Part shown: piece by piece, positions 9,722 to 19,091 of the stretch
Layout: each line of letters starts with the position of its first letter
How positions within the stretch are numbered: the stretch's first letter is position 1
Assembly: GCA_022560875.1 (NCBI GenBank)
Contig: JADFSH010000002.1
Span: 26,217 to 90,216, forward strand
DNA length: 64,000 nt
Reading direction: 5' to 3'
DNA from: Planctomycetota bacterium
GTDB taxonomy: Bacteria > Planctomycetota > Phycisphaerae > Phycisphaerales > SM1A02
Translations under genes and position numbers: made by a program
The notes under the pieces: model-generated
Told to the model about the DNA's origin: nothing
The model's input: the letters and a program-made list of their open reading frames with translations, nothing else
Databases searched by the model: none

Positions 9722-10965
9722 TGACAGTCGTTGAGACATCACAGCCGTCGGTAGTGAAAGTTCCCTTTACACCCACACTCGAAATGTGCGTGTTTCGATC
9801 CTTTGACGACATTGATCTCACCTGTGAAGTGTGGGATGACTTTGTTCAGTCGGTGCAAAGCGATCTTTATTCCTCATACCACTGGTGCCGAACGTGGTGG
9901 GATCACTACGGCGCAGGTCGCGAGCTGCGTATCCTGGTTTTTCGATCAGGACACTCACTCGCCGGGATCATCCCGCTGCTGATAGATAATACCGGTTTCG
10001 GCCCGGGGAGGATTCGATTGGCCAAGCCCTTGGGGACGGACTCGACCACAGCCTTCTGGACTCCGGCCCTCAAGCTGGATCATGCCGATACCATCGTCGC
10101 CCGGACTATCGAGTACATCATTGACGAGGAACATTGCGATGCGATCAACTTCGGGCCGATGCCGGTTCGTAATCGAGTGATTGATGCGTTGCGGCGGGCG
10201 GAGAGTAATCTGGCTGATCTGGCCGAAATAATCCGGGACGAACCGGGAATGTCACTGATTATGTTTCGTCTTCCTGCCGATTTTGACGGTTACCTGTCCG
10301 GCTTATCGAAGAAGCAACGGACGACGATTCTTCAGGAGATGCGCCGTCTCGAGCGCGATTGCGGGCTGGAGACGCGCGTGATCAAGAAGCCGGGAAAAAT
10401 TGAAGCCGCATACGAAGCGTTCGTCGAACTGCATGGCCGGCAATGGCGGGCACAGGGCAAGCTGGGACATTTCGGCGACTGGCCCGGTGCGGAAATGTTC
10501 AATCTCGACCTTATTCAAAAGCTGGCCGGAGAGAATCGCGCCCGGATCATCGAGTTGCGGGCAGACGGTGAGCTTGTTTCATCGCAGATCGTGCTGAGGT
10601 TTGGCAATCAGGACCATTGGCGTCTTCCGGCACGATCGCCTGATTCATGCTGGGAAAAATACAGTCTCGGAAGAGTGGGACTGGCAAAGATCATCGAGAT
10701 CGCCATCAACGATGATGTGAGATCTATCGAAGCGGGGACCGGGCATTACGAATACAAGATTCGCATGGGCGGAGAGGAGAACACGCTGCATTCGATCATG
10801 TTCGTGGCTCGGAAGCGTCACTCGCAACGACGCGTGAAATGGTTTATCCGGGGGGCGGCGTTTCTTCATCGCTGGTACTACCGGATCTGGTTCTGTCGGA
10901 TCGCTCCCCGGATGCCCCGGATGCAGGGACCGCTCTGGAAAGTCTGGAGGCACAGCCGCCTATGA
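9721..10965 (+). CDS. FemAB/CelD-like GNAT acyltransferase
   Basis: The 414-residue protein matches the BioF2-like/CelD GNAT family, which holds two GNAT-like lobes. Visible family features are SSYHWCRTWWDHYG in the first lobe, LSKKQRTTILQEMRRLERD in the middle, and the acceptor-proximal SIEAGTGHYEYKIRMGGEEN near the C-terminus. Such proteins sit in exopolysaccharide and exosortase-type loci and are thought to add acyl or aminoacyl groups to sugars. ATG 9721 is chosen because it gives TGATG coupling with the GT2. A longer open frame reaches back to 9325, but that part lies inside the GT2 gene and lacks family similarity. The stop overlaps the next start at ATGA 10962. Confidence 0.8.
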   Translation: MTVVETSQPSVVKVPFTPTLEMCVFRSFDDIDLTCEVWDDFVQSVQSDLYSSYHWCRTWWDHYGAGRELRILVFRSGHSLAGIIPLLIDNTGFGPGRIRLAKPLGTDSTTAFWTPALKLDHADTIVARTIEYIIDEEHCDAINFGPMPVRNRVIDALRRAESNLADLAEIIRDEPGMSLIMFRLPADFDGYLSGLSKKQRTTILQEMRRLERDCGLETRVIKKPGKIEAAYEAFVELHGRQWRAQGKLGHFGDWPGAEMFNLDLIQKLAGENRARIIELRADGELVSSQIVLRFGNQDHWRLPARSPDSCWEKYSLGRVGLAKIIEIAINDDVRSIEAGTGHYEYKIRMGGEENTLHSIMFVARKRHSQRRVKWFIRGAAFLHRWYYRIWFCRIAPRMPRMQGPLWKVWRHSRL

Positions 10966-12227
10966 CGACCAGACGCGATCACTATTGCGGGGGACCGGGC
11001 TGCGGGCTGGGAGCGATGTTGGCCGCGGGACTCCGTGCGCCGTCATTGCTTCCGAGTTGGCTTCAAACTCGAGGCGGGCAAGTGATTCCCACCAACTCCG
11101 GACGCACGGCCATTGCCCTGATCGCCCAAATTTTTGAACTCGCCTCCGGCGATGAAGTTCTCGTCCCGTCGTACAACTGCGGCACGGAAATAGACGCGAT
11201 CATCTCGACCGGGGCGACGCCGGTGCCATACCGCATTACGCGCGAATTGAGCATTGACGAAGCGGATATCGAACTTCGCATCACCTCCCGGACTCGGGCG
11301 GTGTATGTCACGCATTATTTCGGCAGATGTCATGACTTGGATAATCTTGCCGCCTTGTGTCGCCAGCGGGGGGTGAAGCTGATCGAGGATTGTGCGATTT
11401 CCTTATTCTCCGGGCTGCGATCCTGCGATGACAAAATGCAGGCGGATGCGGCCATCTTCAGTTTTCCGAAGTGGTTCGCGGTGCCGGATGGCGGAGCGTT
11501 GGTGTTGAAAGATGACCATCAGGGCGTCGAAACGATGCTCAAACCCCCGTCTTTGCCGCGGGTAGTGCGTCAATGCCTTCCCCTGCTGAAATCGGCGGCA
11601 TTGCGTGGTCGTGTTTCCGGCCGAATCCTGAAACGCTCCGGGCGTAATCGCAAATATGATGACGCCACAAGTCTTCAGGTTCCGGCTCCATCCCGTCCGG
11701 ATATGCCTCAACACTACTACTTTGATCATCATGTTCATCTGCATCGCATGTCGCGGATAACGAGAGGGTTGCTCAATCGTGTTCAAACAGGTCGTTTAAT
11801 TGAGACCCGCCAGCATAACTGGGAGCAGCTACGGGTAGGCATAAGTGATATCCCCGCCATCCAGCCGCTCTTCAATACGCTCGGGGAAGATGAATGCCCG
11901 CTCGTGCTGCCCCTGATGGTGAATAACCGAAACCGGTGGCTAAGCGAGCTTCATACCCGACGAATCAACGCCATCGGTTGGTGGGCGGGTTATTACCGGG
12001 ATCTGTCTTGGGATGAATTTCCGGAGTCATGCGCGCTGAAGGACCAGGTGCTGGCCTTGCCCGTGCATCAGGAACTTGGTGAGTTTGAAATTGAGCATAT
12101 TGTCCGGTCGATTTGCGAAATCGCCTATTTCTGCGAGGAAGCACCGGCAAATGCCAACCGACTGGTCGATGTCAAGCCTTTGGTGAGTGAGTTTCCTCAG
12201 TCACAGAGGATGAGCGTCAGATCATGA
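10962..12227 (+). CDS. DegT/DnrJ/EryC1/StrS-type PLP-dependent aminotransferase
   Basis: This 421-residue protein is a fold-type I PLP enzyme. NSGRTAIALI (near residue 48) and VLVPSYNCGTEIDAI are the family's N-terminal cofactor-binding pieces. LIEDCAISLFSG holds the Asp that pairs with the pyridine nitrogen. AIFSFPKWFAVPDGGAL supplies Lys170 for the Schiff base. Members aminate keto-sugars bound to nucleotides, so it would supply an amino sugar to the polymer. The C-terminal half is less conserved than usual, so the substrate is open. The start is the ATG in ATGA at 10962; an upstream ATG at 10839 lies in the previous gene. It is coupled to the next gene at 12224. Confidence 0.85.
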   Translation: MTTRRDHYCGGPGCGLGAMLAAGLRAPSLLPSWLQTRGGQVIPTNSGRTAIALIAQIFELASGDEVLVPSYNCGTEIDAIISTGATPVPYRITRELSIDEADIELRITSRTRAVYVTHYFGRCHDLDNLAALCRQRGVKLIEDCAISLFSGLRSCDDKMQADAAIFSFPKWFAVPDGGALVLKDDHQGVETMLKPPSLPRVVRQCLPLLKSAALRGRVSGRILKRSGRNRKYDDATSLQVPAPSRPDMPQHYYFDHHVHLHRMSRITRGLLNRVQTGRLIETRQHNWEQLRVGISDIPAIQPLFNTLGEDECPLVLPLMVNNRNRWLSELHTRRINAIGWWAGYYRDLSWDEFPESCALKDQVLALPVHQELGEFEIEHIVRSICEIAYFCEEAPANANRLVDVKPLVSEFPQSQRMSVRS

Positions 12228-12970
12228 ACATCATCATTTCAAGACCATTTCGTTACCGGCTTCGCAGCCTCATCTACCACACGCCGCTCCGGACGCTGTT
12301 TGCGAAACTGCGTCAGGCTCTGCGACAACCGCCTGCACATGAGGATTCCGGCTGGTGGGATAACGCGTTGAAGTCTGAAAAATCATCCTATCTGGGGGAG
12401 GCGGCGAGCATTGGGTTGCGCGAGGCCATCATTGGGGAACTCCTCTGCCAGTTCCAGATCACCCCCCGAGCCATTCTCGACATGGGGTGCGGCGGGGGAA
12501 CACTCTGTCGCTCACTCGCTCAATTCAAGCCGGAAACCTACACCGGAGTTGATATCAGCCGTTACGCCATTGAGCGGAATATCAGCACTGACGCCAACGG
12601 GAAGAACGGGCATGGGATGGCTATCTCCTTTGTCGAATCGAGCCTGCAAACGTATGCCCCTCCCAACGGGGTGGTCTTTGATGTCATCGCGTTCAATGAA
12701 GTGCTTTACTACCTGGACGTTCATGAAGCGTGTCAACAAGTCAAGCGCTATTGCCAGCATCTCGATCACAATGGGGTGATAGCCGTCACCATGAAAGATG
12801 ATCCCAAGTCTCATGCGATCTTTCGCAAGCTGACACGGGAATTCGACTGGGTGGGCGGCACGCTGTTTCAGGAATGCGGCAGCCAGCCGCATTTCCGTAT
12901 CAAGATGAATGAAAAATCGCCGGCCTATGTCATCGGTCTCCTTCGCCCAAAGAGTTTGCTTCAGTCATGA
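12224..12970 (+). CDS. Class I SAM-dependent methyltransferase
   Basis: The 248-residue protein has the SAM-binding motif ILDMGCGGGTLCRSL near residue 85, followed by YTGVDISRYAIE (acidic ribose-binding residue) and VIAFNEVLYYLD as motif IV. This is the Methyltransf_23/25 arrangement. It probably methylates a sugar of the polymer; the similar but unrelated methyltransferase at 7836 suggests two methylation steps. ATGA overlaps occur at both ends (12224 and 12967), placing it in the same translational chain. The N-terminal 60 residues are basic and have no recognised domain. Confidence 0.82.
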   Translation: MNIIISRPFRYRLRSLIYHTPLRTLFAKLRQALRQPPAHEDSGWWDNALKSEKSSYLGEAASIGLREAIIGELLCQFQITPRAILDMGCGGGTLCRSLAQFKPETYTGVDISRYAIERNISTDANGKNGHGMAISFVESSLQTYAPPNGVVFDVIAFNEVLYYLDVHEACQQVKRYCQHLDHNGVIAVTMKDDPKSHAIFRKLTREFDWVGGTLFQECGSQPHFRIKMNEKSPAYVIGLLRPKSLLQS

Positions 12971-13818
12971 GTCCTTACGGAAAACAAGGATTCATCGTGC
13001 AGCTCGTGTACCTTCTCCTTGCGATCGTCTGGTGGGCGGGTACGGGATTCGGTTTTGCCTTGCGACGACGGGTGGTGGTCCTGTGCTATCACAACGTGAG
13101 AGACAATCAGCGTGAGCGATTTGGTCGGCAGATGCGTCACATCGCAGATCGGGCCAGACGCTTGACGACGTGCGAGACTGTCGGGTGGTTGGGGCGGCCG
13201 CAGATGGTTGTAACGTTCGATGACGCCTTTGCCGGGCTCCTCCTGAACGCACTTCCCGTGACCCGCGACTTGGAAATTCCCATCACTATCTTTGCGGTGA
13301 CGGAGAATCTCGGCGGAGTACCGAAATGGCCCATGCCCGAAGACCATCGTGACCGAGACGAACGCACCATGACAGATCTCGAGTTGCAAACCGTTGACAA
13401 GGATTCACGGTGTCGAGTGGAATCACACACCGCGACCCACGCAAATCTGGCCGGGATATCAAAGCAATGTGTCCGCGAAGAATTCGTTAGGTCCCGACTC
13501 AGACTCGAAAAGATTCTTGGTCGTGATGTGACCATGCTCGCCTTTCCTTTTGGCGCATACGGGGATGATATTATTCGAGAAGCGCGTGCGGCGGGTTACA
13601 CGGACCTGTTTACACTCCAGCCGACCCTCGGGCGAACTTCGGAATCCAATCCGTTGCAGGGGCGATTCCCGGCTGATCCGGACATGTGGCCGGCGGAGTT
13701 TTATCTGACAACTGCGGGGGCGTATGCCTGGCTCGGACCCTGGCGACGGCTGCTCGCCCGGCTGCGAAAGTCTTTTCTGGTTCACTCAAAGCCTGCCCAG
13801 GCTCCGAAGACAACATGA
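12967..13818 (+). CDS. Polysaccharide deacetylase (NodB homology domain)
   Basis: This 283-residue protein has one N-terminal hydrophobic segment (residues about 9-30, VQLVYLLLAIVWWAGTGFGF) followed by a NodB domain. VVVLCYHNV is motif-like, VTFDDA (near residue 83) holds the catalytic and metal-binding Asp pair, and SHTATHANL (near 154) is the metal-binding H-x3-H. LAFPFGAYGDD is motif 3. It would remove acetyl groups from N-acetylated sugars of the polymer, at or outside the membrane. The spacing suits CE4 enzymes, though the domain is shorter than in chitin deacetylases. It is coupled by ATGA at both ends. Confidence 0.87.
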   Translation: MSPYGKQGFIVQLVYLLLAIVWWAGTGFGFALRRRVVVLCYHNVRDNQRERFGRQMRHIADRARRLTTCETVGWLGRPQMVVTFDDAFAGLLLNALPVTRDLEIPITIFAVTENLGGVPKWPMPEDHRDRDERTMTDLELQTVDKDSRCRVESHTATHANLAGISKQCVREEFVRSRLRLEKILGRDVTMLAFPFGAYGDDIIREARAAGYTDLFTLQPTLGRTSESNPLQGRFPADPDMWPAEFYLTTAGAYAWLGPWRRLLARLRKSFLVHSKPAQAPKTT

Positions 13819-14894
13819 CCTCTACCGACCTCGAAAACGTGAGACTCATCGATCGTACAGAGTGGGACCAGCGTGCCGGGTCGTTTGCCGATTACAATTA
13901 TCGCCAACTCTGGCCCTTTGGCGAGGCATCCGCCCGTCGTATCGGGGCATCGTGTGAGCACCTGGTGATTGAAACCCGGGAAGGAGTGATCGGGCTTGTG
14001 GATGTGCGTATCAAACGCCTGCCGGTCACCGGAGGCATCGCTTATATCACCGGCGGCCCGATTGTGCGTCAAATGGATGCTCCCCTTTCGCCCGAAGAGG
14101 CCCTCCGGATTTCCCTGCAAGCTCTGAGACGGGAGTATGTGGAAAAACGCGGACTCATCCTTCGGATCGCGCCGGCGGCCGGGGGCGACAATTGGCAGGC
14201 GGCGCAGGAGCGAGCATTTGAGTCAGTGGGATTCACAACCAGCGATGCGATGCGAAAATACCGTACCGTTCTTCTCGATCTGGATTGTCCCGCTTCTGTA
14301 ATCCGTGCCGGTTTCTCGCAGAAGTGGCGTAACTGCCTGAACGCTTCGGAGCGATCGGGGCTCATGATCGAGATGGAGATCGGGACGGGCTTGTTTCAGG
14401 AGTTCGGACGCCTTTTTGCCGAGACCCGTAAGCGTAAGGAATTCTCAGTCGATCTCGATGCGGTGTTCTATGAGGCCCTGCAGTCCGATCTGGTTGGGAG
14501 GGATCAATTTGTACTCACTATCGCCAGACTCAACGGCGAGCCGGTAGCGGGCCATGTAGCGAGTCTGCTGGGGGATACGTGCGTATATCTCCTCGGGGCC
14601 TCCAATGCTGAGGGGCGAGGGGCCAAGGCGTCGTATCTCTTGCAATGGAAGGTCATTGAGGAGGCGCGGCAACGGGGTTGCATTCACTTTGATCTAGGAG
14701 GCATCGATGTAAAGGCGAACCCGGGGGTCGCGCGATTCAAACTGCGGATGGGGGGCTCGGTCGTGCAGGCGTCGGGGCCATACGAACTTCCACCCCGAGG
14801 ACTCAATCGCATCCTGACGCTGAGCGCGGAAAAATTGTACGGTTTCGTACGCGGCAATCGCACCCGCGCAAAAATTGCGGCCTGCGAAAAGTGA
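13815..14894 (+). CDS. FemAB-like GNAT family protein (lipid II glycyltransferase-like)
   Basis: This 359-residue protein resembles the FemAB/FemX family associated with exopolysaccharide and PEP-CTERM-type loci. Features are YRQLWPFGEAS near the N-terminus, GGIAYITGGPIVR, GFSQKWRNCLNASERSGL in the middle and HFDLGGIDVKANPGVARFKLRMGG near the C-terminus. The C-terminal half is the better conserved GNAT lobe. The likely role is transfer of an aminoacyl or acyl group to the glycan; it is the second such protein here, after the one at 9721. The start is ATGA at 13815, since the open frame from 13686 lies inside the deacetylase gene. The coupled chain ends here; 154 bases separate it from the next gene. 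Confidence 0.8.
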   Translation: MTSTDLENVRLIDRTEWDQRAGSFADYNYRQLWPFGEASARRIGASCEHLVIETREGVIGLVDVRIKRLPVTGGIAYITGGPIVRQMDAPLSPEEALRISLQALRREYVEKRGLILRIAPAAGGDNWQAAQERAFESVGFTTSDAMRKYRTVLLDLDCPASVIRAGFSQKWRNCLNASERSGLMIEMEIGTGLFQEFGRLFAETRKRKEFSVDLDAVFYEALQSDLVGRDQFVLTIARLNGEPVAGHVASLLGDTCVYLLGASNAEGRGAKASYLLQWKVIEEARQRGCIHFDLGGIDVKANPGVARFKLRMGGSVVQASGPYELPPRGLNRILTLSAEKLYGFVRGNRTRAKIAACEK

Positions 14895-15048
14895 GCCCTC
14901 GGAAACGCCTGATGAACTCTGATCAGTCACATGATTCCGAAGACGCGATGAAGCGGTCAATTCGACCAGCCGATAGACACCATGTCGTGTGATTTCTAGT
15001 CAGTCGGCCGCGCAAAAATGGCCTTGAGCGTCATTTCGGGAAGGATGA

Positions 15049-16455
15049 ATGGACGTGAACGTGTCTGGAAAATCGTCGCCGACAGATTTCATGCAAGGCA
15101 ATGTTCCATCGTCGGAGAGCGCTGACCCAGTCGCGTCCGCCGACACCACGAATTTCACTCCCGATCTTCACCTGACCGACCGGGCGCACCGCGGGCATAT
15201 CGTCATTCTGGTTGAGAATCTTCCCGTGCCCTTCGATCGAAGGGTGTGGTTGGAGTCTCTCGCGTTGAAAGAGGCGGGATACCGGGTAAGTGTCGTTTCA
15301 CCCTGTCCCCCCGATGATGCGGAGCCGAATCGGGTTATAGAAGGGGTGCGTGTCTATCGGTATCCCATGCCCTCGCCAAGCCGGGGCCATTTGAGCTTTG
15401 TTCGTGAGTTTGCCTATTGCTACTGGCAGACGCGGCGTATCGTCAAACGCATATGGCGGAACGATCCCTTCGATGTCATTCACTCCTGCAATCCGCCGGA
15501 TATGTTCTGGGCGCTCGCCCGCCCCTACAAGAAAAAAGGCGTGCGGTTTGTCTTCGATCATCATGATGTCTGCCCGGAACTGTATCTCTCGAAATTCGGC
15601 AAACGCGATGTTTTCTACCGGGGGCTCTGTTGGCTGGAAAAGAGGCAATTTGCGGAAGCTGACGTGGTGATTGCGACCAATGAAAGCTATCGGAGAATCG
15701 CCATCGACCGAGGCGGGAAGCATCCGCGTGATGTGACCGTGGTCCGCAGTGGGCCGCAGTTGTCCCGTTTTCAGCGGTTGCGAAAAGAGCTGGTGCTGAA
15801 GCAGGGGCGGAAGCATCTGTGCGTGTACCTGGGGGTCATGGGCAAACAGGATGGCGTTGATTATGCGCTGCGGGCAATTCGCAACGCCATCAACAACGGT
15901 CTTCAGGATACGCTGTTCGCCTTCATCGGCGATGGGGATCATTACGAGGAAGTCATCAAGCTGTCTTGTCAGCTTAGTCTTCAGGAGCACGTGATCTTCA
16001 CCGGCCGCATCTCTGACGAAGTCTTATGCAGCTATCTTTCCACTGCCGATCTTGCCCTCGCCCCGGATCCGAAAAACCCGCTCAATGACATCAGCACCAT
16101 GAACAAGGTTGTTGAATACATGTCCATGAGCCTTCCCATCATCAGCTTTGATCTCAAGGAAACCAGATTCAGTGCCGGTGATGCGGCGGTGTATATCCCC
16201 GATAACGACGTGCTGCGTATGGGACACGCCATTATCGAGATTCTTAAGGATCCGATCCGACGCGAGATCATGGGCTTGGTCGGCAGAAAACGGGTTGAAT
16301 CAATGCTGTCCTGGGACCACAGCCGTGAATGCCTGATCAGGCTCTACGATCAACTGCTCGAAAACAAGATACAGGAGGAGAGCTTCGACCTGCGCTTGCT
16401 GAGTGAACAGGCACTCGCGGCCACGTATGAGCCTCCTCTTCGACGCGCGGCATAA
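15049..16455 (+). CDS. GT4 family glycosyltransferase
   Basis: This 468-residue protein starts with about 45 polar residues and then a full GT-B fold. IVILVENLPVPFDRRVWLES is the family-4 N-terminal loop, VFDHHDVCPELY lies in the first domain, and CVYLGVMGKQDGVDYALRAI opens the second. LNDISTMNKVVEYMSMSLPII is the donor-binding end with the expected Glu. The pattern is common in exopolysaccharide loci whose first sugar is loaded by a polyprenyl transferase such as the one at 21326. A GGAAGG ribosome-binding site precedes ATG 15049. It may begin a second transcription unit, since the ATGA chain is broken just before it, but no promoter was identified. Confidence 0.86.
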   Translation: MDVNVSGKSSPTDFMQGNVPSSESADPVASADTTNFTPDLHLTDRAHRGHIVILVENLPVPFDRRVWLESLALKEAGYRVSVVSPCPPDDAEPNRVIEGVRVYRYPMPSPSRGHLSFVREFAYCYWQTRRIVKRIWRNDPFDVIHSCNPPDMFWALARPYKKKGVRFVFDHHDVCPELYLSKFGKRDVFYRGLCWLEKRQFAEADVVIATNESYRRIAIDRGGKHPRDVTVVRSGPQLSRFQRLRKELVLKQGRKHLCVYLGVMGKQDGVDYALRAIRNAINNGLQDTLFAFIGDGDHYEEVIKLSCQLSLQEHVIFTGRISDEVLCSYLSTADLALAPDPKNPLNDISTMNKVVEYMSMSLPIISFDLKETRFSAGDAAVYIPDNDVLRMGHAIIEILKDPIRREIMGLVGRKRVESMLSWDHSRECLIRLYDQLLENKIQEESFDLRLLSEQALAATYEPPLRRAA

Positions 16456-16495
16456 ACGCAGACGTCAGGCCGCGTGTGCGTGATGAAGTGGTTGC

Positions 16496-18946
16496 GTGAT
16501 TCGGACGATACGACAAGCACTAACTCGTCGTCGTAGGCGATTTATGCTGTATCCAGATCACAATCAAGAAAATGAACGGCATGTGAGTACGGATCGACCG
16601 GGACACAATGTGAATCCGTTTATGCATCTCGAAACCGAAGACATCATAAGCGGCCCTCTGTCGTCAAAACGGAAGCATTTCGATGGTGTGATCTGCTTTG
16701 GGGGCGAAGACTGGTGGTACCACAATCGTGGGCACTATGACCTCCAGATCATGCGCGAGCTTTCAAAGCACTTCCCGGTGCTCTATGTCAATTCCATCGG
16801 GATGCGATTGCCTTGCATTGCTGAAGGGAAAATGTTCTTCCACCGCATCAGGCGAAAACTGAAAAGCCTTGGTCGGGGATACCGACAAATCAACGATCAC
16901 TTTGCCGTCTGCAGCCCCTTTATTCTCCCGGGGCGAATCGGCATGAAAATCACGGGGCGAATGCTTGCCCCCCAGGTTCGACGATGGGCCGAGAGAATGG
17001 GTTTAAATAACCCACTGGTATGGGTGGCCTGCCCATCTGCGGCAGTGGCCATTGATGGCGTGAAGCCTTCCGCCGTAGTGTATCAGCGCACGGATCGGCA
17101 TGAATGCTTCTCAGAAGCCGTCCATGATATGATCAAAGGTGACGACGACTGGTTGAAAGCGAGGTCTGACCTGACGGTATTTTGCTCCTCGTTTCTCTAC
17201 GAGCAGGAGTTTAATCAATGCCGCAACGCCTGCCTGATCGATCATGGCGTTGATTTTGAACAGTTTTCAACCGTCGAGGAAAATCCGAATCAGGAGCCGG
17301 AAGATATCCGGGCATTGGGAAGGCCACGGGTGGGATTTGTCGGGGGTATCGATAACCACACATTCGATCCGGATCTGTTTCTGAATGTTGCCCGTCTGCT
17401 GAGTGATGTTCAATTTGTTCTGGTTGGAGCCTGTTCATTACCCAAGGGCTGGTGTCACCAGTCGAATGTCGCGATGCTGGGTAAGAAGCCATATTCCGAA
17501 GTGGCGCGATACATGGCGGCGTGCGACGTATTGATCATGCCCTGGAACCACAGTCGGTGGATTGAAGCCTGCAACCCGGTCAAGCTCAAGGAATACCTGG
17601 CCGCGGGCAGGCCGATTATAAGTACGAGCTTTCCCGAACTTGTGAGATACCGGAAGTATGTCAATGTCGCGGACACGCCGGAAGAGTTTGCCCGGGCGAT
17701 ACGCCATGCTCTCACCGCCAGGGTCGATCCATCCCAAGGACGGGATCTGGTCCGGAACGACACGTGGACCGCAAAAGCGGATGAGGTACTCGCGCACCTC
17801 GCTCAGCGCGGCATTGTTGCGAAGGGGAGCACATTACTTTTGCATAACATTCAGGGGAACATGCAAAGACTCACCCTTGGAGAGCAGGAAGTGAAGTTCA
17901 GCGGCTCCCCCCACCGTCAGCCTGATTCGTCTGATGTCCTTGCCGTCATCGGATCCCAGGAGACGCGGACGATCAGCCTTCATCTTACCTGCGGCGAGGA
18001 CGGTGTCAGGGATTCCGGCAAGCGATCGCAGAAGACATACGGTCACGACTGGGATATTGATATTGCCGCCTGCATCATACTGGCCGGAACATTACGCAAT
18101 TCACCGCTGGTCGAAGCGACGAATATGTCGGTGCTGGATTTACCTATAACGACAGAAGAAACCTTGCTTGATACCTGGGTGAGCTTGATACGGAGGCTTC
18201 CTCAATGTGCTGAAGCGGAGATTCGTGTCATCTGCTACGATCGTTCGCCTTCGCCTTCTGTGGTGCATGATCATCATGGTCGAATCCGAATCGAGCGCAA
18301 TCCGCAGTCGTACCGCGGTTCGGCCGGTCTCGTTCGAGACATGTGTCGCCATTACCATCGCAATCAATCGGTCCTCGTGATCGAGGGAAGTCGTTATGGT
18401 GTGAGTTCACTCGAGGGGATGTTTGACCGTCATTCACAGACCGAAGCGGATGTGACCGTCGGATGCAATCCGGATCGGTCGCCGGCGGGAATATACCTGA
18501 TTCGCGTCGAGGCGTTTCGCAGCATTGCCGATGACGGTTTTGTGGATCTCAAGGAGCAGTGGCTGGGGAGTGTTAGGGAAAAAGGTATGAAAATTGAGAT
18601 TCACGGACTGGACGCCCCTGGATTTCTTCCCGTAAGAACGCTCGAACAGTTTCTTGTCGCGGCCAGGTACGCAAGGCATGCAGCAGGTCAATGGGGCGGA
18701 GTAGAGAACGATGTGCGAGGGCTGGTCAGGAGTGATGATGCGCGGGGTTTGCGCGTTATCTGTCAGGGCGCACTGATTGCGCCAGGGGCAAGAGTGATCG
18801 ACTCCATTGTCATGGGTGACACCATCGTGTCGGCCAATGCTACCGTCGTTCGTTGTCTGATTTGCTCCGGAACCCGGATTCAGTCCGGCGTTGAAGTAGC
18901 CGATTCGGTGATCAGTGATCGTAATTGTCTATCTGACCATGGTTAG
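16496..18946 (+). CDS. TuaH-like glycosyltransferase with C-terminal hexapeptide-type extension
   Basis: This 816-residue multidomain protein has, at residues about 60-440, a glycosyltransferase of the TuaH type: GEDWWYHNRGHYD and LIMPWNHSRWIEACNPVKLKEYLAAG give the acceptor and donor ends. Residues about 440-540 have no recognised domain. Residues about 540-740 look like a nucleotidyltransferase-type alpha/beta domain (for example CNPDRSPAGIYLIR). The last 60 residues read as hexapeptide turns (PGARVIDSIVMG, IQSGVEVADSVIS), as in ADP-glucose pyrophosphorylase-like proteins. The enzymatic role of the C-terminal half is unclear. The start is GTG 16496 or ATG 16544; neither has a clear ribosome-binding site. 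No other gene in the window has this architecture. Confidence 0.75.
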   Translation: MIRTIRQALTRRRRRFMLYPDHNQENERHVSTDRPGHNVNPFMHLETEDIISGPLSSKRKHFDGVICFGGEDWWYHNRGHYDLQIMRELSKHFPVLYVNSIGMRLPCIAEGKMFFHRIRRKLKSLGRGYRQINDHFAVCSPFILPGRIGMKITGRMLAPQVRRWAERMGLNNPLVWVACPSAAVAIDGVKPSAVVYQRTDRHECFSEAVHDMIKGDDDWLKARSDLTVFCSSFLYEQEFNQCRNACLIDHGVDFEQFSTVEENPNQEPEDIRALGRPRVGFVGGIDNHTFDPDLFLNVARLLSDVQFVLVGACSLPKGWCHQSNVAMLGKKPYSEVARYMAACDVLIMPWNHSRWIEACNPVKLKEYLAAGRPIISTSFPELVRYRKYVNVADTPEEFARAIRHALTARVDPSQGRDLVRNDTWTAKADEVLAHLAQRGIVAKGSTLLLHNIQGNMQRLTLGEQEVKFSGSPHRQPDSSDVLAVIGSQETRTISLHLTCGEDGVRDSGKRSQKTYGHDWDIDIAACIILAGTLRNSPLVEATNMSVLDLPITTEETLLDTWVSLIRRLPQCAEAEIRVICYDRSPSPSVVHDHHGRIRIERNPQSYRGSAGLVRDMCRHYHRNQSVLVIEGSRYGVSSLEGMFDRHSQTEADVTVGCNPDRSPAGIYLIRVEAFRSIADDGFVDLKEQWLGSVREKGMKIEIHGLDAPGFLPVRTLEQFLVAARYARHAAGQWGGVENDVRGLVRSDDARGLRVICQGALIAPGARVIDSIVMGDTIVSANATVVRCLICSGTRIQSGVEVADSVISDRNCLSDHG

Positions 18947-19091
18947 CGATGCGCCCTTGAAAGGGAATATGTCGAATCAAAACGATGCTAACTCAAAAGA
19001 ATGAGAACTCACGTCGCCGATCAAATCGGTTTCGTGTTGCACACGGTGAAAGAATCAACAAGTCCATCATCAACTCGCGGGAGGGAGATCA

